From positions 1-64,000 of the forward strand of contig NZ_RQPI01000004.1 in NCBI RefSeq assembly GCF_003854965.1: DNA of 64,000 bases. The letters run 5' to 3'. This DNA is from Paenibacillus rhizophilus (lineage in GTDB: Bacteria; Bacillota; Bacilli; Paenibacillales; Paenibacillaceae). The position numbers were made by a program, and so were the translations under genes. Of the stretch, positions 55,820-64,000 are shown piece after piece. A model generated the notes under the pieces. The model made no database searches. It saw only the letters and a list, made by a program, of their open reading frames with translations, and had not been told where the DNA came from. Within the stretch, counting starts at the first letter, position 1. Every line of letters starts with the position of its first letter.

Positions 55820-56766
55820 TATGCGGATACCTCCTTGCGCTTCGTAATCAGTACCTGGGTGATCGTAATCAGCGATACGGCGGCGAAGAACAGCAGCGCC
55901 TTGGCAGTGCCCAGGCCGTAGCGGTTATTGATCAAGGCTTCCGAGTAGATGTTATACGCCAGCGACTGTGTCGAGGTTCCCGGTCCGCCTTTGGTCAGCG
56001 ACAGGTTGAGGTCGAACATTTTGAACGCGTTGGAGATCGTCAGGAACAGGCAGATTGTGATAGCCGGCATGATCAGCGGCACGTAAACGCTTGTAAAAAG
56101 CTGATAGGGACGCGCACCGTCAATTTTGGCGGCTTCGATCAAATCCTTCGGGATGCCGGCGAGCGACGCGATATAAATGATCATCATATATCCCGCGGTC
56201 TGCCAGACGAATACGATGACGAGTCCCCAGAAGCCGGTGTTCGGCGTTCCAAGCCACGGAAGCTTGAAGAAGGCAATGTTCGTCAGGTCGCCGATTGTGG
56301 CGAAGCCTTTAGTAAAGATGAACTGCCAAATGTAGCCGAGCAGAATGCCGCCGATGACATTGGGCATGAAGAAGACGGTCCGGAGCACATTTTTGGTCTT
56401 GAGCGAAGCCATCAGCAGGAAGGCCAGCACCAGCGCCAAAATATTGGCGATCACTACGGAAATGACGGTAAACCGGAGTGTGAAAAATAACGATTTCCAG
56501 AAATTATCGTCATGCAGAATGCGGCTCCAGTTGGCCGAGCCTGTCCACACCGCTTTATCCAAATCAAGCCCGTTCCAGTCGGTGGAAGAGTAATAAAAGC
56601 CGAGAATGAAGGGGGTTATCACAATGGTCAGAAAGAACAGCAGGCAGGGTCCCAAAAATACGATTTGCTGGCTCCAGCCTTTACGTGCACCGAAAGCTCT
56701 TTTCACAGCGGTTCTCCTATTTACGGACTGTTCCCAGCCCTCTTGAATGCCGAGCGCTTTTCTCAT
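55819..56766 (-). CDS. Sugar ABC permease (MalF/CUT1 type)
   Basis: A 315-residue protein with six helices and the EAA loop IEAAKIDGARPYQLFTSVYV. The ~30-residue N-terminal extension is polar, and in-frame Met/Val alternatives exist; the given ATG follows AAAAGGAGATCCGCC. First gene of the operon, divergent from the histidine kinase gene, whose product probably senses the same sugar. Confidence 0.9.
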   Translation of the reverse strand: MRKALGIQEGWEQSVNRRTAVKRAFGARKGWSQQIVFLGPCLLFFLTIVITPFILGFYYSSTDWNGLDLDKAVWTGSANWSRILHDDNFWKSLFFTLRFTVISVVIANILALVLAFLLMASLKTKNVLRTVFFMPNVIGGILLGYIWQFIFTKGFATIGDLTNIAFFKLPWLGTPNTGFWGLVIVFVWQTAGYMMIIYIASLAGIPKDLIEAAKIDGARPYQLFTSVYVPLIMPAITICLFLTISNAFKMFDLNLSLTKGGPGTSTQSLAYNIYSEALINNRYGLGTAKALLFFAAVSLITITQVLITKRKEVSA

Positions 56767-56904
56767 GGCGGATCTCCTTTTTACGTAGTATCATTGCCTT
56801 ACACCTTCATTATAGGTAGGCCGGAGAGCGGTCAACACTCAATTTGATGACATTTAAGGTGGATTATATTGCTGCAGGGCGGAAGACCAAGGAGGAATAG
56901 ACAC

Positions 56905-58746
56905 TTGTTCAAACACAGTATACGTAATCGGCTGATGGCTCTTGTGCTGCTGGCAGCCGTTATTCCGGCCGGCGTCTCGGTCATGTTCTCGTACCTGTAT
57001 ACGAAGCAGTCGGTTACCGAGCAGGCCGTGGGACAGAACCGCAAGCTGCTGACGCTGGGAGCGGCCAATCTGGACAATTATTTTCAGGGAATCAACCAAC
57101 GCGCGCTGAGCATATACAGCGGAATAAACATACAGAGTTCATTCTATACCTCCATCCTGTCGGTCAAAGATCCGAACGGGCTTCCCAAAGGAACCATCCA
57201 GTCCGATAACCGGAATATCGTATCCTCGCAGCTGTACAATCTTTTTCTGGCGGACCGGAATATTTTTCAGATCCATCTTTATGTAAGGGCTAACAAAGAG
57301 TCAAATGCGCTACTGAAAGGGCTGTTCCGCAGGGAAATCAACAGCCGGTACACGCTGCTTTCCAACCCTGATGGTTCGAATCGCCCGTTTGTGGAAGCCA
57401 CGCATATGGATCATCAATACGGCATGAGATCGGGATTTCCAAACTTCAAATCGGGAAAAACGCCGGTGTTCAGCGCTCATTTTCCGATCTATAGGACGCC
57501 AAGCGACGAAATCATCGCCGATCTGTCGATCGACTTCCGGCTGACCGAGCTGGAGGGGATTGCCAAATCCATGTACAATTCGGATATCGAGCGTCTCTAT
57601 ATTATGGATGAGCAGGGAAATGTTCTGTACGCTTCGGGCGGCGACTGGATCGGCAAGCCGATTGAAGCGGGCTGGAGCAAGCTTCCGCCGGGAAAGGAGA
57701 GCGGTCATTTTTCATGGAATAATAAGGAGTTTAAGGGTATTATTATGTATAAACATATCGACTCGAACATCTTTAAAGGCAACATCATTAAACTGGTGCC
57801 CTATGAGGACCTGTATAGCGACGCAAGGACCATTAGCCGCATCAATACCGGAATCGGTGTGATTTTTCTGATTATCGCGGGTATTGCGGGCGTTTTGATC
57901 TCCATCGGCTTTACAAGACCGATCAAGAAGCTGATTTCCTATACGCAGAAGGTACAGATCGGACAGCTGGACGCTTCCGTCGATTCGGTGAGCGAGGATG
58001 AGTTCGGGCTGCTGGCCCGCAAAATTACCGATATGACCCGGACGATCAACGATTTGATCCTGCAGGAATACCGGCTGGAAATCGCCAATAAGACCAATCA
58101 GTTGAAGGTTCTTCAGGCCCAGGTCAACCCGCATTTTCTGTATAACGCGCTGCAGTCCATCGCCACCTTGTCTCTGCGGTACAACGCTCCCAAAATCTAT
58201 GATCTCATTTATTCGCTGGGCAGCATGATGCGGTATTCCATGACGACGGACGGGAATCAGGTGACGCTTCAGAACGAGATCGAGCATGTGGAGAATTACG
58301 TCATTCTGCAAAGGGAGCGCTTCGGCGAGGAGAACTTGCGGATGGATGTTGATATCGGGGAAAGCGCCCGCGCCGTGATCGTGCCCAAAATGATTCTGCA
58401 GCCGCTCGTCGAGAACATATTCAAGCACGGTTTCCGGGACGGCGTCAAGGACGGCATAATTTCAATCGCCGGCAAGCTGGATGAGGAAGGTCGGCTGGTC
58501 ATCACGGTCCGGGATAACGGCATGGGCATTGCGGGCGAACGCCTGGACGAAGTGAGAAACTGCCTTAAGCGGGTGGAGTCCGGCGGGTTCTGCGGAATCG
58601 GACTCCGCAATGTACTCGCAAGACTTCGGCTTCAGATCAGTGAGAGATCACAGCTTCTGCTGCAAGGCGGCGAAGGCGGAGCGGAAGTCGTCTTGATTAT
58701 CCCTCTTGATGATACAGGCAACAGGAAGGAGAAAGGAACGGAATGA
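56905..58746 (+). CDS. YesM-type sensor histidine kinase
   Basis: A 613-residue membrane kinase. TTG 56905 follows AAGGAGGAATAG; the longer frame from 56869 would include that site. TM1 ~10-30, an extracellular sensing domain (~35-305), TM2 (GIGVIFLIIAGIAGVLISIG), HAMP, then the His_kinase domain with phospho-acceptor H410 in QVNPHFLYNALQSI and an ATPase domain (VENIFKHGF, GNGMG-like DNGMGI, GIGLRNV). Pairs with the next gene; YesM/YesN systems control neighbouring sugar ABC importers. Confidence 0.93.
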   Translation: MFKHSIRNRLMALVLLAAVIPAGVSVMFSYLYTKQSVTEQAVGQNRKLLTLGAANLDNYFQGINQRALSIYSGINIQSSFYTSILSVKDPNGLPKGTIQSDNRNIVSSQLYNLFLADRNIFQIHLYVRANKESNALLKGLFRREINSRYTLLSNPDGSNRPFVEATHMDHQYGMRSGFPNFKSGKTPVFSAHFPIYRTPSDEIIADLSIDFRLTELEGIAKSMYNSDIERLYIMDEQGNVLYASGGDWIGKPIEAGWSKLPPGKESGHFSWNNKEFKGIIMYKHIDSNIFKGNIIKLVPYEDLYSDARTISRINTGIGVIFLIIAGIAGVLISIGFTRPIKKLISYTQKVQIGQLDASVDSVSEDEFGLLARKITDMTRTINDLILQEYRLEIANKTNQLKVLQAQVNPHFLYNALQSIATLSLRYNAPKIYDLIYSLGSMMRYSMTTDGNQVTLQNEIEHVENYVILQRERFGEENLRMDVDIGESARAVIVPKMILQPLVENIFKHGFRDGVKDGIISIAGKLDEEGRLVITVRDNGMGIAGERLDEVRNCLKRVESGGFCGIGLRNVLARLRLQISERSQLLLQGGEGGAEVVLIIPLDDTGNRKEKGTE

Positions 58747-60353
58747 AGGTACTGATTGTAGACGACGAAAAACATGTACGGGAAGCCATCCGCTACTTTG
58801 TTCCTTGGGAAAAATACGACGTTCGCGATATATACGAAGCCACGAATGGCCAGGAAGCGATGGAGATCATTCTGGAGCAGCAGCCGGCGGTCGTGTTTAC
58901 GGATATGCGCATGCCGCTCATGGACGGCGCCGAGCTGCTGGAATGGCTTCACCGCTACTCACCGTATACAAAGACGATTGTAATCAGCGGATACCAGGAT
59001 TTCAGCTATGTGAAGCCGGCTATCGTATACGGGGGAATCGACTATCTGCTTAAGCCGCTGAACAGCAAGCAACTGATATCCGCAGCCGAGCGCGCCTTTC
59101 AGAAATGGAAGGAGGAGAAGCAGGAGCGGGAGCGGACCTTCCGCCAAAATATTCAACTGAACATCCTTCGTCCGCTGTATTGGGACAAGAAGCTGTCGGA
59201 GCTGGCGGGCGGCACGGTTTCCTTTCAGGAGCTGGAGGAAGCGCTGATTGAGGAGCTGGGGCTTCCGAGGAACGCGAAGCGCTGCCGGATCGCTGTCATT
59301 TCACTCCAGTCTTCGGGCCTGCTGCTGAAAAAGTTTCGCGGCGATATCCAGCTGACTTCTTTCGTTCTGGCCAATGTCTGCAATGAGACGGTCAGCTTGC
59401 GGAAGCAGGGCTTTGCCTTCCGCTACTGGCATGAAGGCGCGGATGTGGTCGTTCTGTTCTGGGACGGCGTGGAAGAGGCGGAAGACCGGCTGCTGGAAAT
59501 TAATGAATCGCTCAAGCAAGCGTACGGCATTTCGCTTGATATCGGGCTGAGCCGGATTCTCCCCTTTCCGGAGGGTGTCAGCGACGCTTTCACGCAGGCA
59601 AGACAGAGCCTTGCGGAGCGTAACCTTTTGCTATTAGGTAAACGTATACATGAGTACCGCGAGGATTCCTCGGAAGCTGAACGGACAGGCGGGGCGAAGG
59701 CCGCGGCTCTTCTGGAGAAGCTTGGACTTTCACTTTTGTCGGGCGATATCGATAAATTTATCCGGAGCTTTGAAGAGTGGGCGAATTCCATTGCCGGGAC
59801 GGGCGTGCTGACCGTGAGCGGACTGCGGGATTGGGAGGAGCGGCTGCGGAATGTGCTGACCAAGTGGAGGCAGGAGTGGGCCGAAGGCGAGGAAGCGTCA
59901 AGGGCGGAATCGGCCTTCCCGGCCGGAATGGATGAAAGCAGCAATTTCTCTTTTGAACGCTGGAGAGAAGGCCTGAAGGCATATATTTTGAAAATGTTCA
60001 GTGAAAGCAAGCTTTCCCGTACCTCGGACAGCCGGATTGTGCGGGAAATCAGGGATTACCTGGACAAGAATTATCAGCAGGAAATTACGCTTCAGCATAT
60101 CGCGGACCGCTTCTTCCTCAGCCGGGAGAACGTCTCGCGCAAGTTCAAGCAGGTTACAGGCGAGAATCTGTCCGATTATTTGACGAATTTACGGATCGAC
60201 AAGGCGAAGGAGCTGCTCCAAAATTCGGATATGCGTCTGTCGCGGATTTCCGAGCTGATCGGTTACGAAGACGAGAAGTATTTCAGCCGCGTGTTCAAGA
60301 AAGCTACGGGACAGACGCCGCGGGAATACCGGAAACGGGAAGAAGAGTCGTGA
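58743..60353 (+). CDS. YesN-type response regulator with AraC domain
   Basis: A 536-residue protein, ATGA-coupled to the kinase gene. The receiver (1-120) has D54 in FTDMRMP, VISGYQDF and LLKPLN (Lys). A long middle helical/degenerate domain (~130-425) is usual in this family. The C-terminal AraC domain (~435-530) has two HTH motifs (LQHIADRFFLSRENVSRKFK, ISELIGYEDEKYFSRVFKK). Likely activates the divergent sugar operon. Confidence 0.93.
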   Translation: MKVLIVDDEKHVREAIRYFVPWEKYDVRDIYEATNGQEAMEIILEQQPAVVFTDMRMPLMDGAELLEWLHRYSPYTKTIVISGYQDFSYVKPAIVYGGIDYLLKPLNSKQLISAAERAFQKWKEEKQERERTFRQNIQLNILRPLYWDKKLSELAGGTVSFQELEEALIEELGLPRNAKRCRIAVISLQSSGLLLKKFRGDIQLTSFVLANVCNETVSLRKQGFAFRYWHEGADVVVLFWDGVEEAEDRLLEINESLKQAYGISLDIGLSRILPFPEGVSDAFTQARQSLAERNLLLLGKRIHEYREDSSEAERTGGAKAAALLEKLGLSLLSGDIDKFIRSFEEWANSIAGTGVLTVSGLRDWEERLRNVLTKWRQEWAEGEEASRAESAFPAGMDESSNFSFERWREGLKAYILKMFSESKLSRTSDSRIVREIRDYLDKNYQQEITLQHIADRFFLSRENVSRKFKQVTGENLSDYLTNLRIDKAKELLQNSDMRLSRISELIGYEDEKYFSRVFKKATGQTPREYRKREEES

Positions 60354-60446
60354 AGTTTATTATGAGTCAGGTTTTAGGCCGTTGTAATGCAGAGGGGATA
60401 TTGGGTAAATCGGTCTTTTTAACTTTTGTTATTGGAGTGATTTTCA

Positions 60447-61202
60447 TTGAAAATAATTGAAGAAAAATACAATCGTTATGGTGAAAAGGATTATGATATC
60501 AGCTATATCGATTGGGGATTTGATGAACTCGAAACCCAAATCATGATGGCAGAGAAAATGCAGAAGCTGTTTCCTTCCGGCGCCAGGGCCATCTTGGATA
60601 TCGCTTGCGGAATATCAAGATATCATCAAGTCTGGCTGAAATCGGGTTATACGGTGACGGGGATAGATCTGTCTGAAACATTCATAGAATACTCCCGAAA
60701 CTATAACCGGGCTTTTGAGAAGGCCAATTATTTTGTATGCGATTGCAATCATTTGGATTTTGATAATCAGTATGATATTGCGGTTTGGACAGATCCGGTT
60801 GAATTAACCGGGTTGTCTGTGAATAGGATTATCAAAGCACTGAAGTCTGGCGGCGTATTCATCTATGAAATGTGGAATGACAACTATTACAAATATCAAA
60901 CGGATGAACGGCATAATGATCGTCAAACATGGACTTGTAAAGATGGGGTTTATCATCTGGTTCGCCATAGATATAATAAAGCAACTTGTGATTCTGAACA
61001 TGAAGAAATCATATTTGATGTTCCCAATGACACTATGATTCATAAAACAGGACTTGCTGCCAAGAATGTAAGCAGCCATTGTAGTATTCAAATCCTGGAG
61101 GCGGCTGGGTTTAAAAATATACGATTCGTCGATTACGAGGGACAACCTTTTTGTACAGAGAATCAACAAGTAAAGCGATTTTTCATGATCGGTGAAAAAT
61201 GA
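60447..61202 (+). CDS. Class I SAM-dependent methyltransferase
   Basis: A 251-residue protein from TTG 60447 (TTGGAGTGATTTTC upstream). Motif I is ILDIACGISRYH (~47-58), motif II VTGIDLSETF and the acidic FVCDCNHLDF, with QYDIAVWTD later. The AT content is above that of neighbours, hinting at separate history. Substrate unknown. Followed by a strong bidirectional terminator. Confidence 0.85.
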   Translation: MKIIEEKYNRYGEKDYDISYIDWGFDELETQIMMAEKMQKLFPSGARAILDIACGISRYHQVWLKSGYTVTGIDLSETFIEYSRNYNRAFEKANYFVCDCNHLDFDNQYDIAVWTDPVELTGLSVNRIIKALKSGGVFIYEMWNDNYYKYQTDERHNDRQTWTCKDGVYHLVRHRYNKATCDSEHEEIIFDVPNDTMIHKTGLAAKNVSSHCSIQILEAAGFKNIRFVDYEGQPFCTENQQVKRFFMIGEK

Positions 61203-61232
61203 CCCTGCATAAAGGGAAACGATAATATATTT

Positions 61233-61286
61233 AACGGCCATGTACCCGCCGCAGCCCTGAGACTGCCGCAGGTACATGGCCGTTCT
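61233..61286. terminator. Bidirectional terminator
   Basis: AACGGCCATGTACC (61233-61246) pairs perfectly with GGTACATGGCCGTT (61271-61284), with CGGC-type inner pairing, between convergent genes. Confidence 0.85.
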
Positions 61287-61310
61287 GTTGTGCCCGCTAT
61301 TTGGGCTAAG

Positions 61311-62300
61311 CTATCCGCGCAGTATGTCCTCAATCTTCGCCAGTTCTTCCGCGCTTAGATCAGGCGCAGCCAGAGCGCCGACGGCGTCCTCGATCTGGCT
61401 GATCTTGCTTGCGCCGATCAGCGCCGACGTTACCTTGCCGCCGCGCAGCACCCAGGACAAGGCGAGCTGGGACATTTTCTGTCCGCGCACCGCGGCAACT
61501 TCGTTCAGGCGGCGGACCTTGCCCAGAACCTCTTCCGTGAGTTCATTCTCGGACAGGAATACGCTCGGTCCGGCCGCGCGGGAATCCGGTGCGATGCCGT
61601 TCAGGTAACGGTCGGTCAGGATGCCCTTCTGAAGCGGCGAGAAGGCAATCGTGCCCACGCCCTCTTCTTCAAGCACATCCTGAAGTCCATCCTCGATCCA
61701 GCGTGACAGCATGGAGTAATTCGGCTGGTGAATCAGACAAGGGGTGCCGAGCCGCCGCAGAATGCGTATCGCTTCCCGGGCTTCTTCAGCGCGATAATTG
61801 GAAATGCCGACGTAGAGCGCCTTGCCTTGGCGGACGATCAGGTCCAGCGCGGCCATCGTTTCTTCAAGCGGCGTATCGGGATCGGGACGGTGATGATAGA
61901 AAATATCGACATAATCCAGGCCCATCCGTTTCAGGCTTTGATCGAGACTTGAGACGAGATATTTCTTCGAGCCCCATTCTCCGTACGGTCCCGGCCACAT
62001 ATAAAAACCGGCCTTGCTGGAGATGATCATCTCATCCCGGTAAGGAAGGAAATCCTTTTTCAAAATGGTTCCGAAATTCTCCTCGGCGGAGCCTGGAGGC
62101 GGCCCGTAATTATTGGCCAGGTCGAAATGCGTAATTCCCAGATCGAATGCTCTGCGGATCATGGCTCTGCCGTTCTCCAGCACGTTGATCCCGCCGAAGT
62201 TGTGCCAAAGGCCGAGCGAAATCGCCGGCAGGCGCAGGCCGCTGCGTCCGCAGCGGTTATAAGTCATGCTCTCGTATCTGTCCGTTTGTGCGGTGTACAT
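61311..62300 (-). CDS. Aldo/keto reductase (YghZ-like)
   Basis: A 329-residue NADPH-dependent reductase. The catalytic tetrad is visible: Asp in HFDLANNYG with the Tyr of the same motif, Lys in ISSKAGF and His in FYHHRPD. NWHNFGG-type start (LGLWHNFGG) and the SAEENFGTIL motif match the YghZ/AKR14 group, which reduces L-glyceraldehyde 3-phosphate and other aldehydes. Monocistronic; divergent orientation to nothing nearby. Confidence 0.9.
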   Translation of the reverse strand: MYTAQTDRYESMTYNRCGRSGLRLPAISLGLWHNFGGINVLENGRAMIRRAFDLGITHFDLANNYGPPPGSAEENFGTILKKDFLPYRDEMIISSKAGFYMWPGPYGEWGSKKYLVSSLDQSLKRMGLDYVDIFYHHRPDPDTPLEETMAALDLIVRQGKALYVGISNYRAEEAREAIRILRRLGTPCLIHQPNYSMLSRWIEDGLQDVLEEEGVGTIAFSPLQKGILTDRYLNGIAPDSRAAGPSVFLSENELTEEVLGKVRRLNEVAAVRGQKMSQLALSWVLRGGKVTSALIGASKISQIEDAVGALAAPDLSAEELAKIEDILRG

Positions 62301-62419
62301 ATTATCTGTCCTCCTGCAATGAAATGGCGTCCGCCCCTAGCGGGCGGTCGGTTATTGCTGCGCTTTCATTGTAGCGGAAATGAAGAGGCGAACGAATGTC
62401 AGCAAGGGAGGAATTTATG

Positions 62420-63262
62420 TCATAATGTCAGATTTACATGCCTTTCCCGGTAACTCTTGGGAGAGCAGCCCTGGACTTTCTTGAACATCCGCGAGAACAG
62501 GAGAGCGTCCTCATAACCGATGGAACGGGCGATTTCTCCGATGGTGCAGTCGGTTCGGGTGAGCAGCTCGCATGCTTTGGCCATGCGGAAACCGAGCAAA
62601 TATTGGCGCGGGGGCATGCCCACAACCTGTTTAAAGAGCGCGGACACATACTTGCGGTCAAGCTGCAGTATCTCAGACATCATTTCTATTGTAATATTCT
62701 CGCAGTAGTGGGACTGCAGGAAATGCAGGCACTTCTCCACATGCTGGTTCTTGCGTCCGTGAAGGGCGGGAGCTGCGGCTGCCGCAGGAACGGTGCGAAG
62801 AAGCGCCGCCATAAACTCATACAGAACCGCTGTTAACTCCAGATCGAGAGCGCCGGTAGTTTGGGCCGCCTCCGTTAACCGGTCATAAACCCCGTTCATC
62901 ACCTCGCCAACCATAGGAAATACGGGGTTTTCCGGCGATAGAGTTGTTCTGGACAGGAGATGCTTCGCTCGCTCTCCCGAAAAAGCAATCCAGGAGTAGT
63001 TCCACGGATCGCTCTCGTCCGCGGCGTAGGCGGACACGATCTTGGGATAGGTCAAAAAAGCTTGTCCGGCCGTCAATGCATAGGAATGCCCGCCCGCCAA
63101 GACCTTTCCGGCCCCTTTATGGACAAAGTGAATTTTATAGTGGTCTCTGACACCGGGACCGAAGGAATGTCCGGGAGCGCATTGCTCGCGGCCCCAGAAC
63201 ATCAGATGAAGATCCGGGGAGTCCCTGAAGGGCTGTTCCGCGTTGTAATGAAAAATAGCCAT
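62420..63262 (-). CDS. AraC-family regulator
   Basis: A 280-residue protein; the start at 63262 (MAIFHYNAEQPF) follows AAAGGGGTCTG. The cupin domain (~15-125: HYKIHFVHKGAGKVLAGGHSYAL) would bind a sugar; the C-terminal AraC domain (~180-278) has two HTHs (IEMMSEILQLDRKYVSALFK, IGEIARSIGYEDALLFSRMFK). It could regulate the adjacent aldo/keto reductase or a distant sugar operon. A palindromic AAGCGCTT (63303-63310) with cre/LacI character lies upstream. Confidence 0.9.
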   Translation of the reverse strand: MAIFHYNAEQPFRDSPDLHLMFWGREQCAPGHSFGPGVRDHYKIHFVHKGAGKVLAGGHSYALTAGQAFLTYPKIVSAYAADESDPWNYSWIAFSGERAKHLLSRTTLSPENPVFPMVGEVMNGVYDRLTEAAQTTGALDLELTAVLYEFMAALLRTVPAAAAAPALHGRKNQHVEKCLHFLQSHYCENITIEMMSEILQLDRKYVSALFKQVVGMPPRQYLLGFRMAKACELLTRTDCTIGEIARSIGYEDALLFSRMFKKVQGCSPKSYRERHVNLTL

Positions 63263-63349
63263 GTTCTTCAGACCCCTTTCTAAAGGTTGAAGTATAGCGC
63301 CAAGCGCTTTTTCATTATACTTCAAGAGTCGCAGCAGGTCTGTACACGC

Positions 63350-63382
63350 AAAAATAAAACCGGCTTTCCAAAAGGAGCCGGC
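63350..63382 (-). terminator. Terminator of the ferredoxin gene
   Basis: On the minus strand CCGGCT pairs with AGCCGG around CCTTTTGGAA, followed by TTTTATTTTT. Confidence 0.85.
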
Positions 63383-63424
63383 GAACGATTTATGAGACCT
63401 AATTTTGTATTCGGGTGCGGAAGC

Positions 63425-63736
63425 TTAGGCTTCCATTTTTAGCATGACCAGCTCGTCTACAGGATTACCCTCGACCAGGTGCTCCTTAACGATACGCTGA
63501 ACATCGTCAGTGGTCACATTGTAGTACCATACTCCGTCCGGATAGACAATGAGAAACGGGCCGTTGCCGCAAAGGCCAAGACAGCTGGTCTTGTTGATCT
63601 TAACCGTCTTGTTGATTCCCTGCTCGACAAGCTCTTCCTTGAAAGCCTGCATAACGTCTTCCACATCCTGATTGTTGCAGTGCTCGCTGCAGCAAAACAG
63701 CAAATGCTTCTTTAGAACCTTGAGCCGCATGTTCAT
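63425..63736 (-). CDS. Thioredoxin-like [2Fe-2S] ferredoxin
   Basis: A 103-residue protein of the (2Fe-2S) ferredoxin group with a thioredoxin-like fold (NuoE/HoxF-related). Cluster Cys candidates: FCCSEHC (~14-20) and CLGLCGNGP (~52-60), the four-Cys layout of this family. Downstream WYYNVTTDDVQRIVKEHL is also typical. It probably carries electrons to an unidentified partner. GGAGGAAAACACAAACC precedes the start. Confidence 0.88.
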   Translation of the reverse strand: MNMRLKVLKKHLLFCCSEHCNNQDVEDVMQAFKEELVEQGINKTVKINKTSCLGLCGNGPFLIVYPDGVWYYNVTTDDVQRIVKEHLVEGNPVDELVMLKMEA

Positions 63737-64000
63737 GGTTTGTGTTTTCCTCCTTGGTTTGCGTTGCTTTTATTTACATCTTTAGCATGAAGTATAGTCC
63801 TTTTGCTCGTGTTTGTAAGGGAAAAGAGAAGAGTGTTCCGAAAGATTTAATAAATCGTAAATTACATAACTTATCGCGTTAGATATAGCGACATAACTAT
63901 GACTCGCGGTAGATTTTGTGACAATTTTTTATTGGAATCACCGTGTATTTCCTGTTTGAGATTTATATATGAGGATTCACTGTCCGGAACTGCAATTCTC
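63737..64000. other. Intergenic right end of the window
   Basis: No ORF on either strand. The sequence is AT-rich upstream of the ferredoxin gene and should hold its promoter; I see no element strong enough to name. A divergent gene may begin beyond the window. Confidence 0.4.

Noticed and set aside
1..64000. CRISPR array
   Set aside because: No regularly spaced short direct repeats were seen; repeated motifs found are operators or structural-protein repeats.

Overview
The window looks like a chromosomal segment of a Paenibacillus-type, endospore-forming Firmicute carrying most of a prophage. Reasons: strong AGGAGG ribosome sites with many GTG/TTG starts, a YesM/YesN two-component pair, Spo0A-type boxes (TTCGACA/TGTCGAA), B. 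subtilis-type LexA boxes (GAAC-N4-GTTC), and MetNIQ and Agr-type genes. This assignment is inference; no 16S or other marker gene is present.

Region 1 (about 1-33000): a prophage read left to right. Small accessory and zinc-ribbon ORFs (1-3240) precede a sigma-region-4 regulator (3400-3924) and a non-coding stretch with a self-promoted tRNA-like RNA (4100-4227). Then come HNH nuclease, terminase, portal, ClpP-type protease, HK97 capsid, connectors, contractile sheath and tube, chaperones, tape measure, baseplate, spike and wedge, tail fibre, XkdW/XkdX, holin, M15 endopeptidase and a second holin. The virion is therefore a contractile-tailed (myovirus-type) phage. Lysogeny and cargo genes follow: an AT-rich unknown gene, an ATP-dependent DNA ligase, a LexA-controlled WYL-like/YolD cluster, an Ltp-type superinfection-exclusion protein, and a ribbon-helix-helix repressor whose paired operators flank a promoter for very small membrane peptides. 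No integrase is present, and the left end lies outside the window.

Region 2 (33160-36060): a compact Agr-like signalling operon (kinase-less membrane sensor, AgrB, Ser-type AgrD, stand-alone LytTR regulator), then an XRE repressor, an excisionase-like gene and a repeat-rich non-coding stretch. The phage-type genes on both sides make it possible that the first Agr locus rides on the prophage or on a neighbouring element.

Region 3 (36286-44868): a GntR-controlled sulfur/amino-acid operon with two GntR-type operators: GntR, PLP C-S lyase, M20 deacylase, MetN-MetI-MetQ transporter with a UroD-like methyltransferase gene inserted before metQ, a ProC-like reductase and a glyoxalase-like protein. 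It looks like uptake and dismantling of an N-acylated, S-substituted amino acid.

Region 4 (44868-47719): a second Agr-like locus, paralogous to the first (sensor, AgrB, Cys-less AgrD) but with an added protein made of two tandem LytTR-like domains and a separately promoted LytTR gene behind a structured leader. Spo0A-type boxes sit at its promoters. Neither locus has a histidine kinase domain or a receiver domain. This pair of kinase-less Agr-LytTR systems is the best candidate in the window for an undescribed regulatory mechanism.

Region 5 (47795-64000): ordinary chromosomal genes: nitroreductase; a phosphatase-family enzyme in an operon with a ferric-type ABC transporter; a convergent sugar ABC transporter divergent from its likely YesM/YesN-type two-component regulator; a SAM methyltransferase; an aldo/keto reductase; an AraC regulator; and a thioredoxin-like [2Fe-2S] ferredoxin.
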